Source of the DNA: CAVZAB01 sp963773155
Lineage (GTDB): Bacteria > Pseudomonadota > Alphaproteobacteria > Rhizobiales > Beijerinckiaceae
Reading direction: 5' to 3'
Assembly: GCA_963773155.1 (NCBI GenBank)
Contig: CAVZAB010000009.1
Coordinates: 124,001-188,000, forward strand
Length of the DNA stretch: 64,000 nt
Part shown: one piece after another, positions 50,270 through 58,561 of the stretch
Numbering within the stretch: position 1 is the first letter of the stretch
Layout of the letters: each line of letters begins with the position of its first letter
Notes under the pieces: generated by a model
Told to the model about the DNA's origin: nothing
The model's input: only the letters and a program-made list of their open reading frames with translations
Database searches by the model: none
Program-made: the position numbers and the translations under genes

Positions 50270-51307
50270 TCATTCGTCCGGCGAGGCCTCGATCGGGTCA
50301 TATTGCTTCGCATCGAAGCCAAACCTTTCGAAGCTATTGCGCATATGCTCGGGCAGCGGCGCGCTAACGTCAAGTTCGCCGCCCTTGGGATGCGGCAGAA
50401 TCAGCCGGCGCGCCAGAAGATGCAGCTTCGGTTCGACGTCGCCTGGCACCGCGCGCAGCGGATCGGTCAGGCGCGGATCGTTCTCGGCGAGCCGGCCATA
50501 TTTCGGGTCGCCGAGGATCGGGTGACCGATCGCCTCGGCATGGGCACGCAATTGATGGGTGCGGCCGGTTACCGGTTTCATCGACAGCCAGGCCAACCGG
50601 GCGGGAATCTTGTCGACGACCGCATAATAGGTGACCGAATGGCGCGCCTGGTCTTCGCCCTGACGCACGACCCGCATGCGTTCGAGGCCGCCGCCGGGAG
50701 CCGCCGTTTCGCCCTTAGCGAGAAAAAGCGAGATCCGCCCCTGGGCCGGCCGTGGAACCCCGGCGACCAGCGCCCAATAGATTTTGCGGGCCTGGCGCGA
50801 TCGGAAGATCTCGCCGAGATCAGCGGCCATCCGGCGCGTTTTGGCGACAAGCAGAAGACCAGACGTGTCGCGATCGAGTCGATGGACGAGCCGTGGCCGC
50901 TCGCCACCCTCGTCGGCCAAGGCCTCGAGCATGCCGTCGAGATGATGGCGCAGCCCCGAACCGCCCTGGACGGCAAGCCCGTAGGGCTTGTTGAGCACCA
51001 TCAGATACCGATCCTCGAACAAAAGCATGTCGCGCAGGGCCCGCCGGTCGTTGGTCGAGGGAGCCGGACGCACAACAATCGGCGCCTTCGGTTCGAGCCG
51101 CAGCGGCGGCACCCGGATTCTCTGCCCGACTTTGAGACGGGTCGAGGTTTCGACCCGCTTCCCGTCGACGCGTACCTCGCCCTTGCGGCAGATCTTATTC
51201 AGGTGGGATAGCGACAGGTCTGGCAGGCGTCGCTTGAACCAGCGATCAACGCGCATCCCGTCCTCGTCCTCCTCGACCTGCAGTAAAGTAACCGACCCGC
51301 CGTTCAT
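50270..51307 (-). CDS. RluA-family rRNA pseudouridine synthase (RluC-like)
   Basis: It converts uridines in ribosomal RNA to pseudouridine. The 345-residue product has an N-terminal S4 RNA-binding domain (DRWFKRRLPDLSLSHLNKIC, VRVDGKRV) and the RluA catalytic domain with the conserved Asp in HRLDRDTSGLLLVAK, preceded by LVLNKPYGLAVQGG-type text. The length and the S4 domain point to RluC/RluD. Which uridine it modifies cannot be read. Confidence 0.93.
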   Translation of the reverse strand: MNGGSVTLLQVEEDEDGMRVDRWFKRRLPDLSLSHLNKICRKGEVRVDGKRVETSTRLKVGQRIRVPPLRLEPKAPIVVRPAPSTNDRRALRDMLLFEDRYLMVLNKPYGLAVQGGSGLRHHLDGMLEALADEGGERPRLVHRLDRDTSGLLLVAKTRRMAADLGEIFRSRQARKIYWALVAGVPRPAQGRISLFLAKGETAAPGGGLERMRVVRQGEDQARHSVTYYAVVDKIPARLAWLSMKPVTGRTHQLRAHAEAIGHPILGDPKYGRLAENDPRLTDPLRAVPGDVEPKLHLLARRLILPHPKGGELDVSAPLPEHMRNSFERFGFDAKQYDPIEASPDE

Positions 51308-51394
51308 TGCACCGATCCAAGGGCCATGCGGTTCATGCCGGCGCCGGCCCGGCTCAGCCTATAGCGCCTGGGCGAGCCGGCGTCATCCAGCCTT

Positions 51395-52708
51395 TCACTC
51401 GCCAGCGCGCTCGCGCCGCTTCCTTGCCCAGAAATCCAGCCGTTTGCGCAGGTCGCGCTCGAAACCGCGTTCGACGGGTGCGTAAAGGACGCGTGGTTCG
51501 AGCCCGTCTGGCCAGTAATTCTGCCCGGAAAAAGCATCCGGTTGGTCATGGTCGTAGCGATAACCGACCGCATAGCCCTCGCTTTTCATTAGCCCGGTCG
51601 GCGCATTGAGGATGATCTTCGGCGGCATCAAGGAGCCGGCGTCGCGGGCAAGGCTGCGAGCCGCGGCATAGGCCATATAGGCGGCATTAGACTTCGGCGC
51701 TGTCGCCAGATAGATGGCCGCCTGGGCGATCGCCAATTCGCCCTCCGGCGAGCCGAGGAAGTCGTAGGCCTCCTTGGCCGCATTGGCGATTACCAGTGCC
51801 TGCGGATCGGCAAGGCCAATATCCTCGATCGCCATCCGGACGATTCGTCGGGCAAGAAACAGCGGGTCCTCGCCAGCCTCGAGCATCCGCGCCAGGTAAT
51901 ATAGCGCCGCATCGGGATCGGAGCCGCGCACCGACTTGTGCAGGGCGCTGATCAGATTGTAATGCCCCTCCTGGCCCTTATCATAGACGGGCGCGCGCCG
52001 TTGCACGATCGCTACAAGGCCAGCCGCATCGATCGGGCCGGCAACGCCGGCCCGCCAGACTTCCTCGGCCAGCGTCAAAAGCGCCCGTCCGTCGCCGTCG
52101 GCCATTTGCAGCAGAGCCTGGCGTGCCGCCGGATCGAGCGGCAGCGCTTCGCCCTCGATCGCCTCGGCGCGCGCCAGCAGACGGTCCAGCGCCTCGGCAT
52201 CGAGACGCCGGAAGATCAGCACCCGGGCCCGCGACAAGAGGGCCGCGTTCAATTCGAAAGACGGGTTCTCCGTCGTCGCCCCGATCAGTCGCAGCGTCCC
52301 GTCCTCCATGACCGGCAAGAAGGAATCCTGTTGGGCCCGGTTGAATTGGTGGATCTCGTCGACAAACAGCAGGGTGCCCTGGCCGGCAGCACGGCGCCGT
52401 CGGGCCTCCTCGAATATCTTCTTCAAATCGGCGACGCCGCTGAAGATCGCCGAGACCTGCACAAAGGCAAACGTCGTCTGGCGGGCGAGAAGCCGGGCAA
52501 GGGTCGTCTTGCCGGTGCCGGGCGGGCCCCAGAAAATCAGCGATCCGAAATCGCCGCCGCCTATGAGTTGGGACAATTGGCCTTGCGGTCCGAGCAGATG
52601 ATCTTGACCAAAAACGTCTCGCAGCTCGTGCGGCCGCAGCCGTTCGGCCAGCGGCACGCCGAGCGTGCTGCGCGGCGTTTCGCCGGTAGGGTTGAAAAGA
52701 TCACTCAT
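51395..52708 (-). CDS. rarA: Replication-associated recombination protein A (MgsA/WRNIP1 family)
   Basis: This AAA+ ATPase acts at stalled replication forks. The 437-residue product starts MSDLFNPTGETPRSTLGVPL, has Walker A in GPPGTGKTT, Walker B in LLFVDEIHQFNRAQQD, an Arg-finger region in GATTENPSFELN and the RarA-specific C-terminal tetramerisation region. It is the standard neighbour of the RluA gene. It is divergent from the parA-like gene over 242 bp. Confidence 0.95.
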   Translation of the reverse strand: MSDLFNPTGETPRSTLGVPLAERLRPHELRDVFGQDHLLGPQGQLSQLIGGGDFGSLIFWGPPGTGKTTLARLLARQTTFAFVQVSAIFSGVADLKKIFEEARRRRAAGQGTLLFVDEIHQFNRAQQDSFLPVMEDGTLRLIGATTENPSFELNAALLSRARVLIFRRLDAEALDRLLARAEAIEGEALPLDPAARQALLQMADGDGRALLTLAEEVWRAGVAGPIDAAGLVAIVQRRAPVYDKGQEGHYNLISALHKSVRGSDPDAALYYLARMLEAGEDPLFLARRIVRMAIEDIGLADPQALVIANAAKEAYDFLGSPEGELAIAQAAIYLATAPKSNAAYMAYAAARSLARDAGSLMPPKIILNAPTGLMKSEGYAVGYRYDHDQPDAFSGQNYWPDGLEPRVLYAPVERGFERDLRKRLDFWARKRRERAGE

Positions 52709-52950
52709 GCCAGCCTCGCCCGCCGTTGCGACAATTGCGCAAAAATCCCGCGAACAGCCAATGTGTGGTCTTTGTGTGGCGATGGAGCATCACGTCAATT
52801 TTTTCCTTCATAAACAAGGTTTCCACAACTTGTGGCCGGCGGGGACTTGCGGCAACGTCAGATTATTCGCGTGCGCTGATTCGAATGGGGTAACCGCGAA
52901 TTAACCAGTTTACCAGTAGGCTGGTATGCCGGCTTATGGGGAGGCCACCG
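52709..52950. promoter_or_regulatory. Divergent rarA/parA control region with palindrome and ACCAG boxes
   Basis: The 242-bp gap holds a perfect palindrome ccacaacttgtgg (52823-52835) and, just before the parA start, three ACCAG boxes: 52904-52908 and 52912-52916 in direct orientation 8 bp apart, and ctggt (inverted) at 52921-52925. The second and third form a 5-bp inverted repeat with a 4-bp spacer. Ribbon-helix-helix proteins bind short spaced boxes, and an RHH gene follows, so autoregulation or a partition site is plausible. Confidence 0.45.
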
Positions 52951-53607
52951 ATGCGGACAATTTCTTTTGTGACTTAGAAAGGCGGTTCGGGTAAAAGCAC
53001 CCTCGCCGCATGCCTGGCTGTTGCGGCTCAACAGGCAGGGGAAAAGGTATTCCTGATCGACATGGATCCGCAGGGATCCCTGTTGAAATGGTCGAAGGCG
53101 CGGGGCGAGCGGGATATTCCGGTTGAAGCAATTCCGGCAAGCAAGCTCCAGCACGCCCTAAACACGCTTGAAAAGAACGATTTCACGTTGACGATCATCG
53201 ACACAGCAGGCACCGACACGCCAGCCGCGGCGGCTGCAATGAAGGTTGCCGATCTGTGTGTCATTCCCGCCCGCCCGACGGTGTTCGATCTATGGGCGAG
53301 CGAAGTAACCCGCAAGTCGCTGCGGACCTTGCGCAAGCAATATGTTTTTCTGCTCAATCAATGCCCGCCAGCCCAGGAAAGCGAACGGGTCAAGGACGGT
53401 GCCAAGGCGCTCGAGGCAATGGGCGGTCTTATCACCCCGTTAATCGCCTCGCGGGTCGATTACCAGGAAGCGGCGAAACACGGCTGGGGCGTTACCGAAC
53501 TCAGCCCGAGCGGCCGGGCGGCCGAGGAAATGCAAGACTTGTGGAAGTCGTTGCGGCGCAAGCTTGCAAAACTTACCAACGATGGCCGTTCGAAAAAAGT
53601 CGCTTGA
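52951..53607 (+). CDS. ParA/ParF-like ATPase, with an in-frame TAG at codon 9
   Basis: The ATG at 52951 follows a strong ggggagg site and the text reads MRTISFVT-stop-KGGSGKSTLAACLAV. The stop (TAG, 52975-52977) stands exactly where Walker-type ParA proteins have Gln (VTQKGGSGKST), one base from CAG. After it the deviant Walker A KGGSGKS, the Walker B LIDMDPQGS and the later IIDTAGTDTP are intact to residue 218. ParA proteins of this length without an N-terminal HTH are the ParF subtype. If the stop is real, restart at ATG 53062 would drop the P-loop, so the protein would be inactive. The last 26 bp overlap the RHH gene. Confidence 0.82.
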
Positions 53608-53848
53608 AGACATCATGCGGGCGGAGATGAAGGGCGCGAGCCAGTCGCGTCCTTCTCCCCGTTCGGGCAAGAAGGGCGGCCCCGCCGACGTCGACAAAGT
53701 CACCCTCTATCTGCCAAAGCCGGTCTATCGGCTGATCAAACAGATGGCGCTCGATTTCGACAGGCGGCCGCACGATCTTCTGCTCGACGGGATCGATCTA
53801 CTGCTCTCCCGCTATGGCAAGTCGATTGCTTCGGTAACCCGCAAATAG
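53582..53848 (+). CDS. Small ribbon-helix-helix protein, ParG-like partner of the ParA-like ATPase
   Basis: The 88-residue product begins with a basic segment (MAVRKKSLEDIMRAEMKG), then a Gly/Lys-rich stretch, and ends with a RHH-like domain VDKVTLYLPKPVYRLIKQMA plus a helix pair (HDLLLDGIDLLLSRYGKS). A disordered N-terminus with a C-terminal RHH is the ParG layout. Its overlap with the ParA-like gene (26 bp) indicates translational coupling, as in ParF/ParG modules. Whether it segregates DNA is unknown; some such chromosomal pairs position protein clusters instead. Confidence 0.68.
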   Translation: MAVRKKSLEDIMRAEMKGASQSRPSPRSGKKGGPADVDKVTLYLPKPVYRLIKQMALDFDRRPHDLLLDGIDLLLSRYGKSIASVTRK

Positions 53849-53855
53849 GCCAGCC

Positions 53856-55310
53856 TCAGCCGCCGAAGACCATGCTGTAGATCTGTCCGCCGCGACCGAT
53901 CGATAGTTTCCAATTGCCGCGCCGGCTGGCGGTGGCGCTCTCGAGAGCCCGGGTCGAGCTGATCGCCTCGCCATTGATATCGATGATGATGTCGCCCTTC
54001 TGGAGGCCAATGGAAGCGGCGCTCGATCCGGCTTCGACTTCGGTGACGACCACCCCTTCGCTAGCCCCATCGAGACCGAGCTCCTCGGCGACAGCCGGCG
54101 ACAGATTGGCAGTGCTCGCCCCCGACAGCGGCGAGCGGTTATGCAATTGGACCAGCTCGCGCGGCGGCATTTCTGGCGCCGCGCTGAGGCGGACGCTGGC
54201 GCTGACCGATTTGCCGTGCCGCAGCGCCGTAACGGCGGCAACGCCGCCGATCGGCTTGGTGCCGAGGCGGTAGCCGAAACTGTCGGGATCCTCGACCGGC
54301 TGGCCGTCAACCGCCGTAATCACGTCGCCGCTCTTCAAGCCGGCCTCGGCAGCCGGCCCCTTCGCCACCACTTTGGCGACTAGCGCCCCGCTCGGCCGGT
54401 CGAGGCCGAGCCCATCGGCAATTTCCTTAGACACGATCTGCAGGCTGGCCCCGAACCACGGCCGCCGGACCTCCTTGCCACCGCCTTTGGCGGTCGTCAC
54501 GACAATCTTGACCATGTTGGAGGGGATGGCAAAGCCGATCCCGATGCTGCCTCCCGAGCGCGAGAAAATTGCAGTGTTCAGCCCGACCAGCCGGCCGCTC
54601 ATGTCGACCAGCGCGCCGCCGGAATTGCCGGGATTGATGGCGGCATCGGTCTGGATGAAGAATTGATAATCGGAAATGCCGACCTGGGTTCGAGCCAGCG
54701 CCGAGACAATCCCCTGCGTCACCGTCTGGCCGACACCGAAAGGATTGCCGAGGGCGAGCACCAGATCGCCAACTTCGATGGCATCGAAATCGGCGAGTTC
54801 GAGCACCGGCAGCGGTCCATTGCCCTTCAACCGGAGCACGGCAAGGTCGGTGCGCGGATCCCGCAAGACGATCGTCGCCTCGAATTCACGCTTGTCGAAC
54901 AGCGCCACTTTGACATCGGTCATCCCCTCGATGACGTGATGATTGGTGACTACAAGGCCGCTGGCATCGACAATCACCCCCGAGCCGAGGGATTCCGCCG
55001 TCGACCCGCCTGGCCGTCCGCCGCCGTCCTCGCCGCCGAAGAAGTGCCGAAAGATCGGATCGTCAAACAGCGAATTGCGCGGCTGTGCATCGACCCGCGA
55101 GGCATAGACGTTGACGACGGCGGGCTGCGCCTTCTTGACCACCGGCGCATAGGACATGCTGATCTGCGCCTTGGTTTCAGGCACGATCTTCTGGTTGGTC
55201 TGGCCGAACGCCGGAAAGCCCAACAGGCTCGCGACGATCGCCGTCGCGGCAAACAGCAATTGTGGCGCGCCACGGCCAGCCGGGGTTGCACAAGGCCCGC
55301 AGGTCTTCAT
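53856..55310 (-). CDS. DegP/Do-family periplasmic serine protease
   Basis: HtrA proteases degrade misfolded periplasmic proteins. The 484-residue product has a signal peptide region (LLFAATAIVASLLGFPAFG), the catalytic triad in VVTNHHVIEG (His), TDLAVLRLKG (Asp) and NPGNSGGALVD (Ser), and two C-terminal PDZ domains (about 270-365 and 385-475). The start at ATG 55310 is inferred since the upstream frame adds a segment not part of the signal. It is next to rplQ, a common rhizobial arrangement. Confidence 0.94.
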   Translation of the reverse strand: MKTCGPCATPAGRGAPQLLFAATAIVASLLGFPAFGQTNQKIVPETKAQISMSYAPVVKKAQPAVVNVYASRVDAQPRNSLFDDPIFRHFFGGEDGGGRPGGSTAESLGSGVIVDASGLVVTNHHVIEGMTDVKVALFDKREFEATIVLRDPRTDLAVLRLKGNGPLPVLELADFDAIEVGDLVLALGNPFGVGQTVTQGIVSALARTQVGISDYQFFIQTDAAINPGNSGGALVDMSGRLVGLNTAIFSRSGGSIGIGFAIPSNMVKIVVTTAKGGGKEVRRPWFGASLQIVSKEIADGLGLDRPSGALVAKVVAKGPAAEAGLKSGDVITAVDGQPVEDPDSFGYRLGTKPIGGVAAVTALRHGKSVSASVRLSAAPEMPPRELVQLHNRSPLSGASTANLSPAVAEELGLDGASEGVVVTEVEAGSSAASIGLQKGDIIIDINGEAISSTRALESATASRRGNWKLSIGRGGQIYSMVFGG

Positions 55311-55363
55311 CGCCAATCCCTTTACGGGCCCCCCTTGCCCGTTTCTCAATGCGATCCGCTTGC

Positions 55364-55780
55364 TCAGGCGCTCTCTTCACCCTCTACCGGGTTCTGGCCG
55401 GAATCGCGACCGCGCGCGGAAACGTCGCGCTCGACGAATTCGATCACCGCCATAGCCGCATTATCGCCCGGCCGGAAGCCGGCCTTCAGAACGCGGGTAT
55501 AGCCGCCCGAACGGGTCCGGTAGCGCGGCCCAAGGACGTCGAACAATTTCCGGACAAGATCATTGTCGCGGATCTGGGCAAGCGCCTGGCGCCTGGCATG
55601 GAGGTCGCCGCGCTTGCCAAGCGTCACCAATTTCTCGACGACCGGCCGTAGATCCTTGGCCTTCGGCAAGGTCGTGACAATCTGTTCGTGCTTGATCAGG
55701 CCGAGGGCCAAATTGGCGAACATCGCTTTGCGGTGCTCGGCGGTGCGGTTGAAGCGCCGCTTGGCGCGTCCGTGATACAT
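55364..55780 (-). CDS. rplQ: Ribosomal protein bL17
   Basis: The 138-residue large-subunit protein starts MYHGRAKRRFNRTAEHRKAMFANLA and shows RTRSGGYTRVLKAGFRPGD near the end, with a charged extension after it. It is the last gene of the ribosomal cluster, 56 bp after rpoA. Normal length for alphaproteobacteria. Confidence 0.97.
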   Translation of the reverse strand: MYHGRAKRRFNRTAEHRKAMFANLALGLIKHEQIVTTLPKAKDLRPVVEKLVTLGKRGDLHARRQALAQIRDNDLVRKLFDVLGPRYRTRSGGYTRVLKAGFRPGDNAAMAVIEFVERDVSARGRDSGQNPVEGEESA

Positions 55781-55836
55781 GGCTCTCTCCGAATTGGTTG
55801 GGCCGCCGTGCCAAGGGTCGGCCCCGATTGTTCTGG

Positions 55837-56854
55837 CTAATAATGCTCCTCGAAGCGCTTGGCGAGCTCTTCAATATTCTCCGGCGGCCAACCGCTCACC
55901 TCCATGCCGAGGTGCAGACCCATCTGGGCCAGAACTTCCTTGATTTCGTTAAGTGACTTGCGGCCGAAATTCGGCGTCCGCAGCATCTCGCCCTCGGTCT
56001 TCTGGATGAGGTCGCCGATATAGACGATGTTGTCGTTCTTCAGGCAATTGGCAGAGCGGACCGAGAGTTCGAGCTCGTCGACCTTCTTCAGCAGAGCCGG
56101 ATTGAAGGCGAGTTCGGGGATCGCCGGTGCCAGCTCTTCCTTGCGCGGTTCCTCGAAATTGACGAAGACATTGAGCTGATCTTGCAGAATCCGCGCCGCA
56201 TAGGCGACCGAATCCTCAGGCGTGACGCCACCATTGGTCTCAATCGTCATGATCAGCTTGTCATAATCGAGGATCTGGCCCTCGCGGGTATTCTCGACCC
56301 GGTAGCTGACCTTGCGCACTGGCGAATAGAGTGCAGTCGATCGGAATGAGGCCGATCGGCGCGTCTTCCGAGCGGTTGCGGTCGGCGGGTACGTAGCCCT
56401 TGCCGGTATTCACGGTAAACTCGAAGCGGATTTCCGCGCCCTCATCGAGGGTGCAGATGACCAAATCCGGATTGAGGATCTGGACGTCGCCGACGACTGC
56501 GATGTCGCCAGCCTTGACCGCGCCTGGCCCGTGCTTCTTCAATATCATCCGCTTCGGGCCTTCGCCGAGCATGCGGATCGCAATGTCCTTGATGTTGAGG
56601 ACGATATCGGTGACGTCTTCGCGCACGCCCGGAATCGACGAGAATTCGTGCAGGACGCCGTCGATATGGATCGAGGTCACCGCGGCACCTTGCAGTGACG
56701 ACAGCAAAATCCGCCGCAGCGAATTGCCGAGCGTAATGCCAAAGCCGCGCTCAAGCGGCTCGGCAACCAGAGTTGCGACCCTTTTCGGGTCGTCACCCGG
56801 AATCACCTGCAACTTGTTCGGCTTGATCAATTCTTGCCAGTTCTTCTAAATCAC
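55837..56854 (-). CDS. rpoA: RNA polymerase alpha subunit, with TAG at codon 3 and a +1 break near 56332
   Basis: Alpha dimerises to nucleate RNA polymerase and its C-terminal domain contacts promoters. Translation should begin at GTG 56854 (7 bp after aaagg) with MIQKNWQELIKPNKL as in relatives, but the third codon here is TAG (56846-56848) instead of CAG. A TTG start at 56830 (reading from IKPNKL) would bypass it. The N-terminal domain runs normally to GLIPID; near 56332 one extra base breaks the frame, and the C-terminal domain resumes at SPVRKVSYRVENTREGQ and ends FEEHY. An essential gene cannot be dead, so errors in the sequence are the likely cause. Confidence 0.93.
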
Positions 56855-56948
56855 GACGGCACCTTTCCTGGATGCGACGAAAGTTTCCGCAGGCGCGCAC
56901 CCGGCGCACCGGCGCCAATCAGGGCGCGCGCCCGGCGCCCCTTCTTCA

Positions 56949-57339
56949 TCAAACTCGCCGGCGCTTGCGCGGTCGGCAGCCATTGTGCGGGATCGGCGTC
57001 ACGTCACGGATCGAAGTGACGGTGAAACCCGCAGCCTGCAGCGCCCGCAGCGCCGAATTCGCGACCAGATCCCGGCCCCGACACTTCGACCTCGATCGTC
57101 CGCACGCCGTGTTCGACCGCTTTGCGCGCGGCGTCTTCGGCCGCCATCTGCGCGGCATAAGGGGTCGACTTGCGCGAACCCTTGAAACCCATCGTGCCGG
57201 CCGACGACCAAGATATGGTGTTGCCCTGTGCGTCGGTGATGGTGATCATCGTATTGTTGAACGTCGAATTCACATGCGCCACGCCAGAGGCGATGTTCTT
57301 GCGCTCGCGACGCTTTATCCGTGTTGCTTCTTTGGCCAT
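56949..57339 (-). CDS. rpsK: Ribosomal protein uS11, one extra base near 57057
   Basis: This 30S platform protein reads normally from ATG 57339 (MAKEATRIKRRERKNIASGVAHVN) to EVSGPGSGRE; then an aatt in place of aat shifts the frame. The other frame resumes with SALRALQAAGFTVTSIRDVT and ends RKRRRV, the normal uS11 end. The span is 130 codons plus one base, the usual length. uS11 is essential, so the break is probably an error in the sequence. Confidence 0.95.
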
Positions 57340-57413
57340 TGTCCTGTCGTCCTTCAGACGCGCCCGTTATGCCAGGCGCTGGGGAATAGCCGCAGCAAGG
57401 CGGCCAGAATGAT

Positions 57414-57782
57414 CTATTTCTTCTTGCCGGCGATCGGTTTCGGCTTGCCCTTGCGGGTCCGTGCATTGGTATGGGTGCGCTGGCCGCGCACCGGAAGCCC
57501 GCGCCGGTGGCGTAGACCGCGATAGCAGCCAAGATCCATTAGCCGCTTGATGTTCATCGCTACATCGCGCCGCAAGTCGCCCTCGACAACATAGTCGCGG
57601 TCGATCGTCTCGCGGATCTGAAGCACCTCGGCATCGGTCAATTGGGCAACCCGCCGCTCGGCCGGAATATGCACCTTCTGACAGATTTCCTCAGCCTTCT
57701 TGGCGCCGATGCCATGGATATATTGAAGCGCGACGATGACGCGCTTGTTGGTCGGAATATTGACGCCTGCGATACGGGCCAC
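57414..57782 (-). CDS. rpsM: Ribosomal protein uS13
   Basis: The 122-residue 30S head protein starts at a GTG (ARIAGVNIPTNKRVIVALQY) and has the normal end GQRTHTNARTRKGKPKPIAGKKK. It lies after adk with a 188-bp gap containing a possible terminator/attenuator. No anomalies are seen. Confidence 0.97.
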   Translation of the reverse strand: MARIAGVNIPTNKRVIVALQYIHGIGAKKAEEICQKVHIPAERRVAQLTDAEVLQIRETIDRDYVVEGDLRRDVAMNIKRLMDLGCYRGLRHRRGLPVRGQRTHTNARTRKGKPKPIAGKKK

Positions 57783-57870
57783 TGTGTCTCTCCATGTAAA
57801 TCGGCGCCACTGGAACGCCTGCCGGTTTCATCCCGCGTCCGGTGGAGACCGGCCCGTGCGGGGGGTCAAC

Positions 57871-57911
57871 AAAACCAAAAGCCCCCTGTCCCAAAAACGG
57901 GCACGGGAGGC
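57871..57911 (-). terminator. Possible imperfect hairpin and T-tract between adk and rpsM
   Basis: Read on the minus strand, a G/C-rich stem with a bulged pairing (gcctcccgtgccc against gggacagggggc, 57911-57881) encloses a T-rich loop and is followed by ttttggtttt. It lies 60 bp after adk and may act as a partial terminator or attenuator between secY-adk and rpsM. Confidence 0.35.
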
Positions 57912-57970
57912 CAGCGGCGATGCGATGGCGCGCTTCTAGCCGCTTGGCGCGATGCCGTCAACTGCATTCT

Positions 57971-58561
57971 TCAGACGCCCGAACGGGCGAGGATCTGGTC
58001 GATCGCACTCGCGACCTGGTCGACGGGCTGCATGCCATTGACCCGGCTGAGCCTCCCGCTGCGCGCATAGAAATCGGCTACCGAGGCGGTTTGGGCCCGA
58101 TAGGCGTCGAGCCTGATTTTGAAGGCCTCGGCATTGTCGTCGGCGCGCACGTGCTGACCGGCGGCGGCCGCCTCGGCCGCTCGCCGCGCGATCCGCGCGA
58201 GCAGCGCGGTCTCGTCGACCTGCAGCTCGATGACGGCGTCGAGCCGCATCCGTTTGCCGGCGAGCATCGCATCGAGCGCCTCGGCCTGGGCGACGGTGCG
58301 CGGAAAGCCATCGAGAATGAAGCCATGCCGGGCGTCAGGCTCGACGATCCGCTCGGCGACGATCGAAACGACGATCTCGTCGGAGACCAATTGACCGGAT
58401 TCCATCACTTGCTTTGCCTTGACGCCGATCGGCGTACCGGCCTTGACCGCGGCCCGCAACATATCGCCAGTCGACAATTGCGGAATGCGGAATTTCTCGA
58501 CAAGCCTCGCCGACTGGGTGCCCTTGCCCGCGCCGGGTGGACCCAGCAGGATTAGCCTCAT
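57971..58561 (-). CDS. adk: Adenylate kinase, short-lid form
   Basis: It interconverts ATP, AMP and ADP. The 196-residue product has the P-loop MRLILLGPPGAGKGTQSARL, the AMP-site FILDGFPRT and the LID area in short form, without the zinc-binding extension of the long type. This is usual in Rhizobiales. Its ATG overlaps the secY stop by 4 bp (ATGA). Confidence 0.97.
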   Translation of the reverse strand: MRLILLGPPGAGKGTQSARLVEKFRIPQLSTGDMLRAAVKAGTPIGVKAKQVMESGQLVSDEIVVSIVAERIVEPDARHGFILDGFPRTVAQAEALDAMLAGKRMRLDAVIELQVDETALLARIARRAAEAAAAGQHVRADDNAEAFKIRLDAYRAQTASVADFYARSGRLSRVNGMQPVDQVASAIDQILARSGV

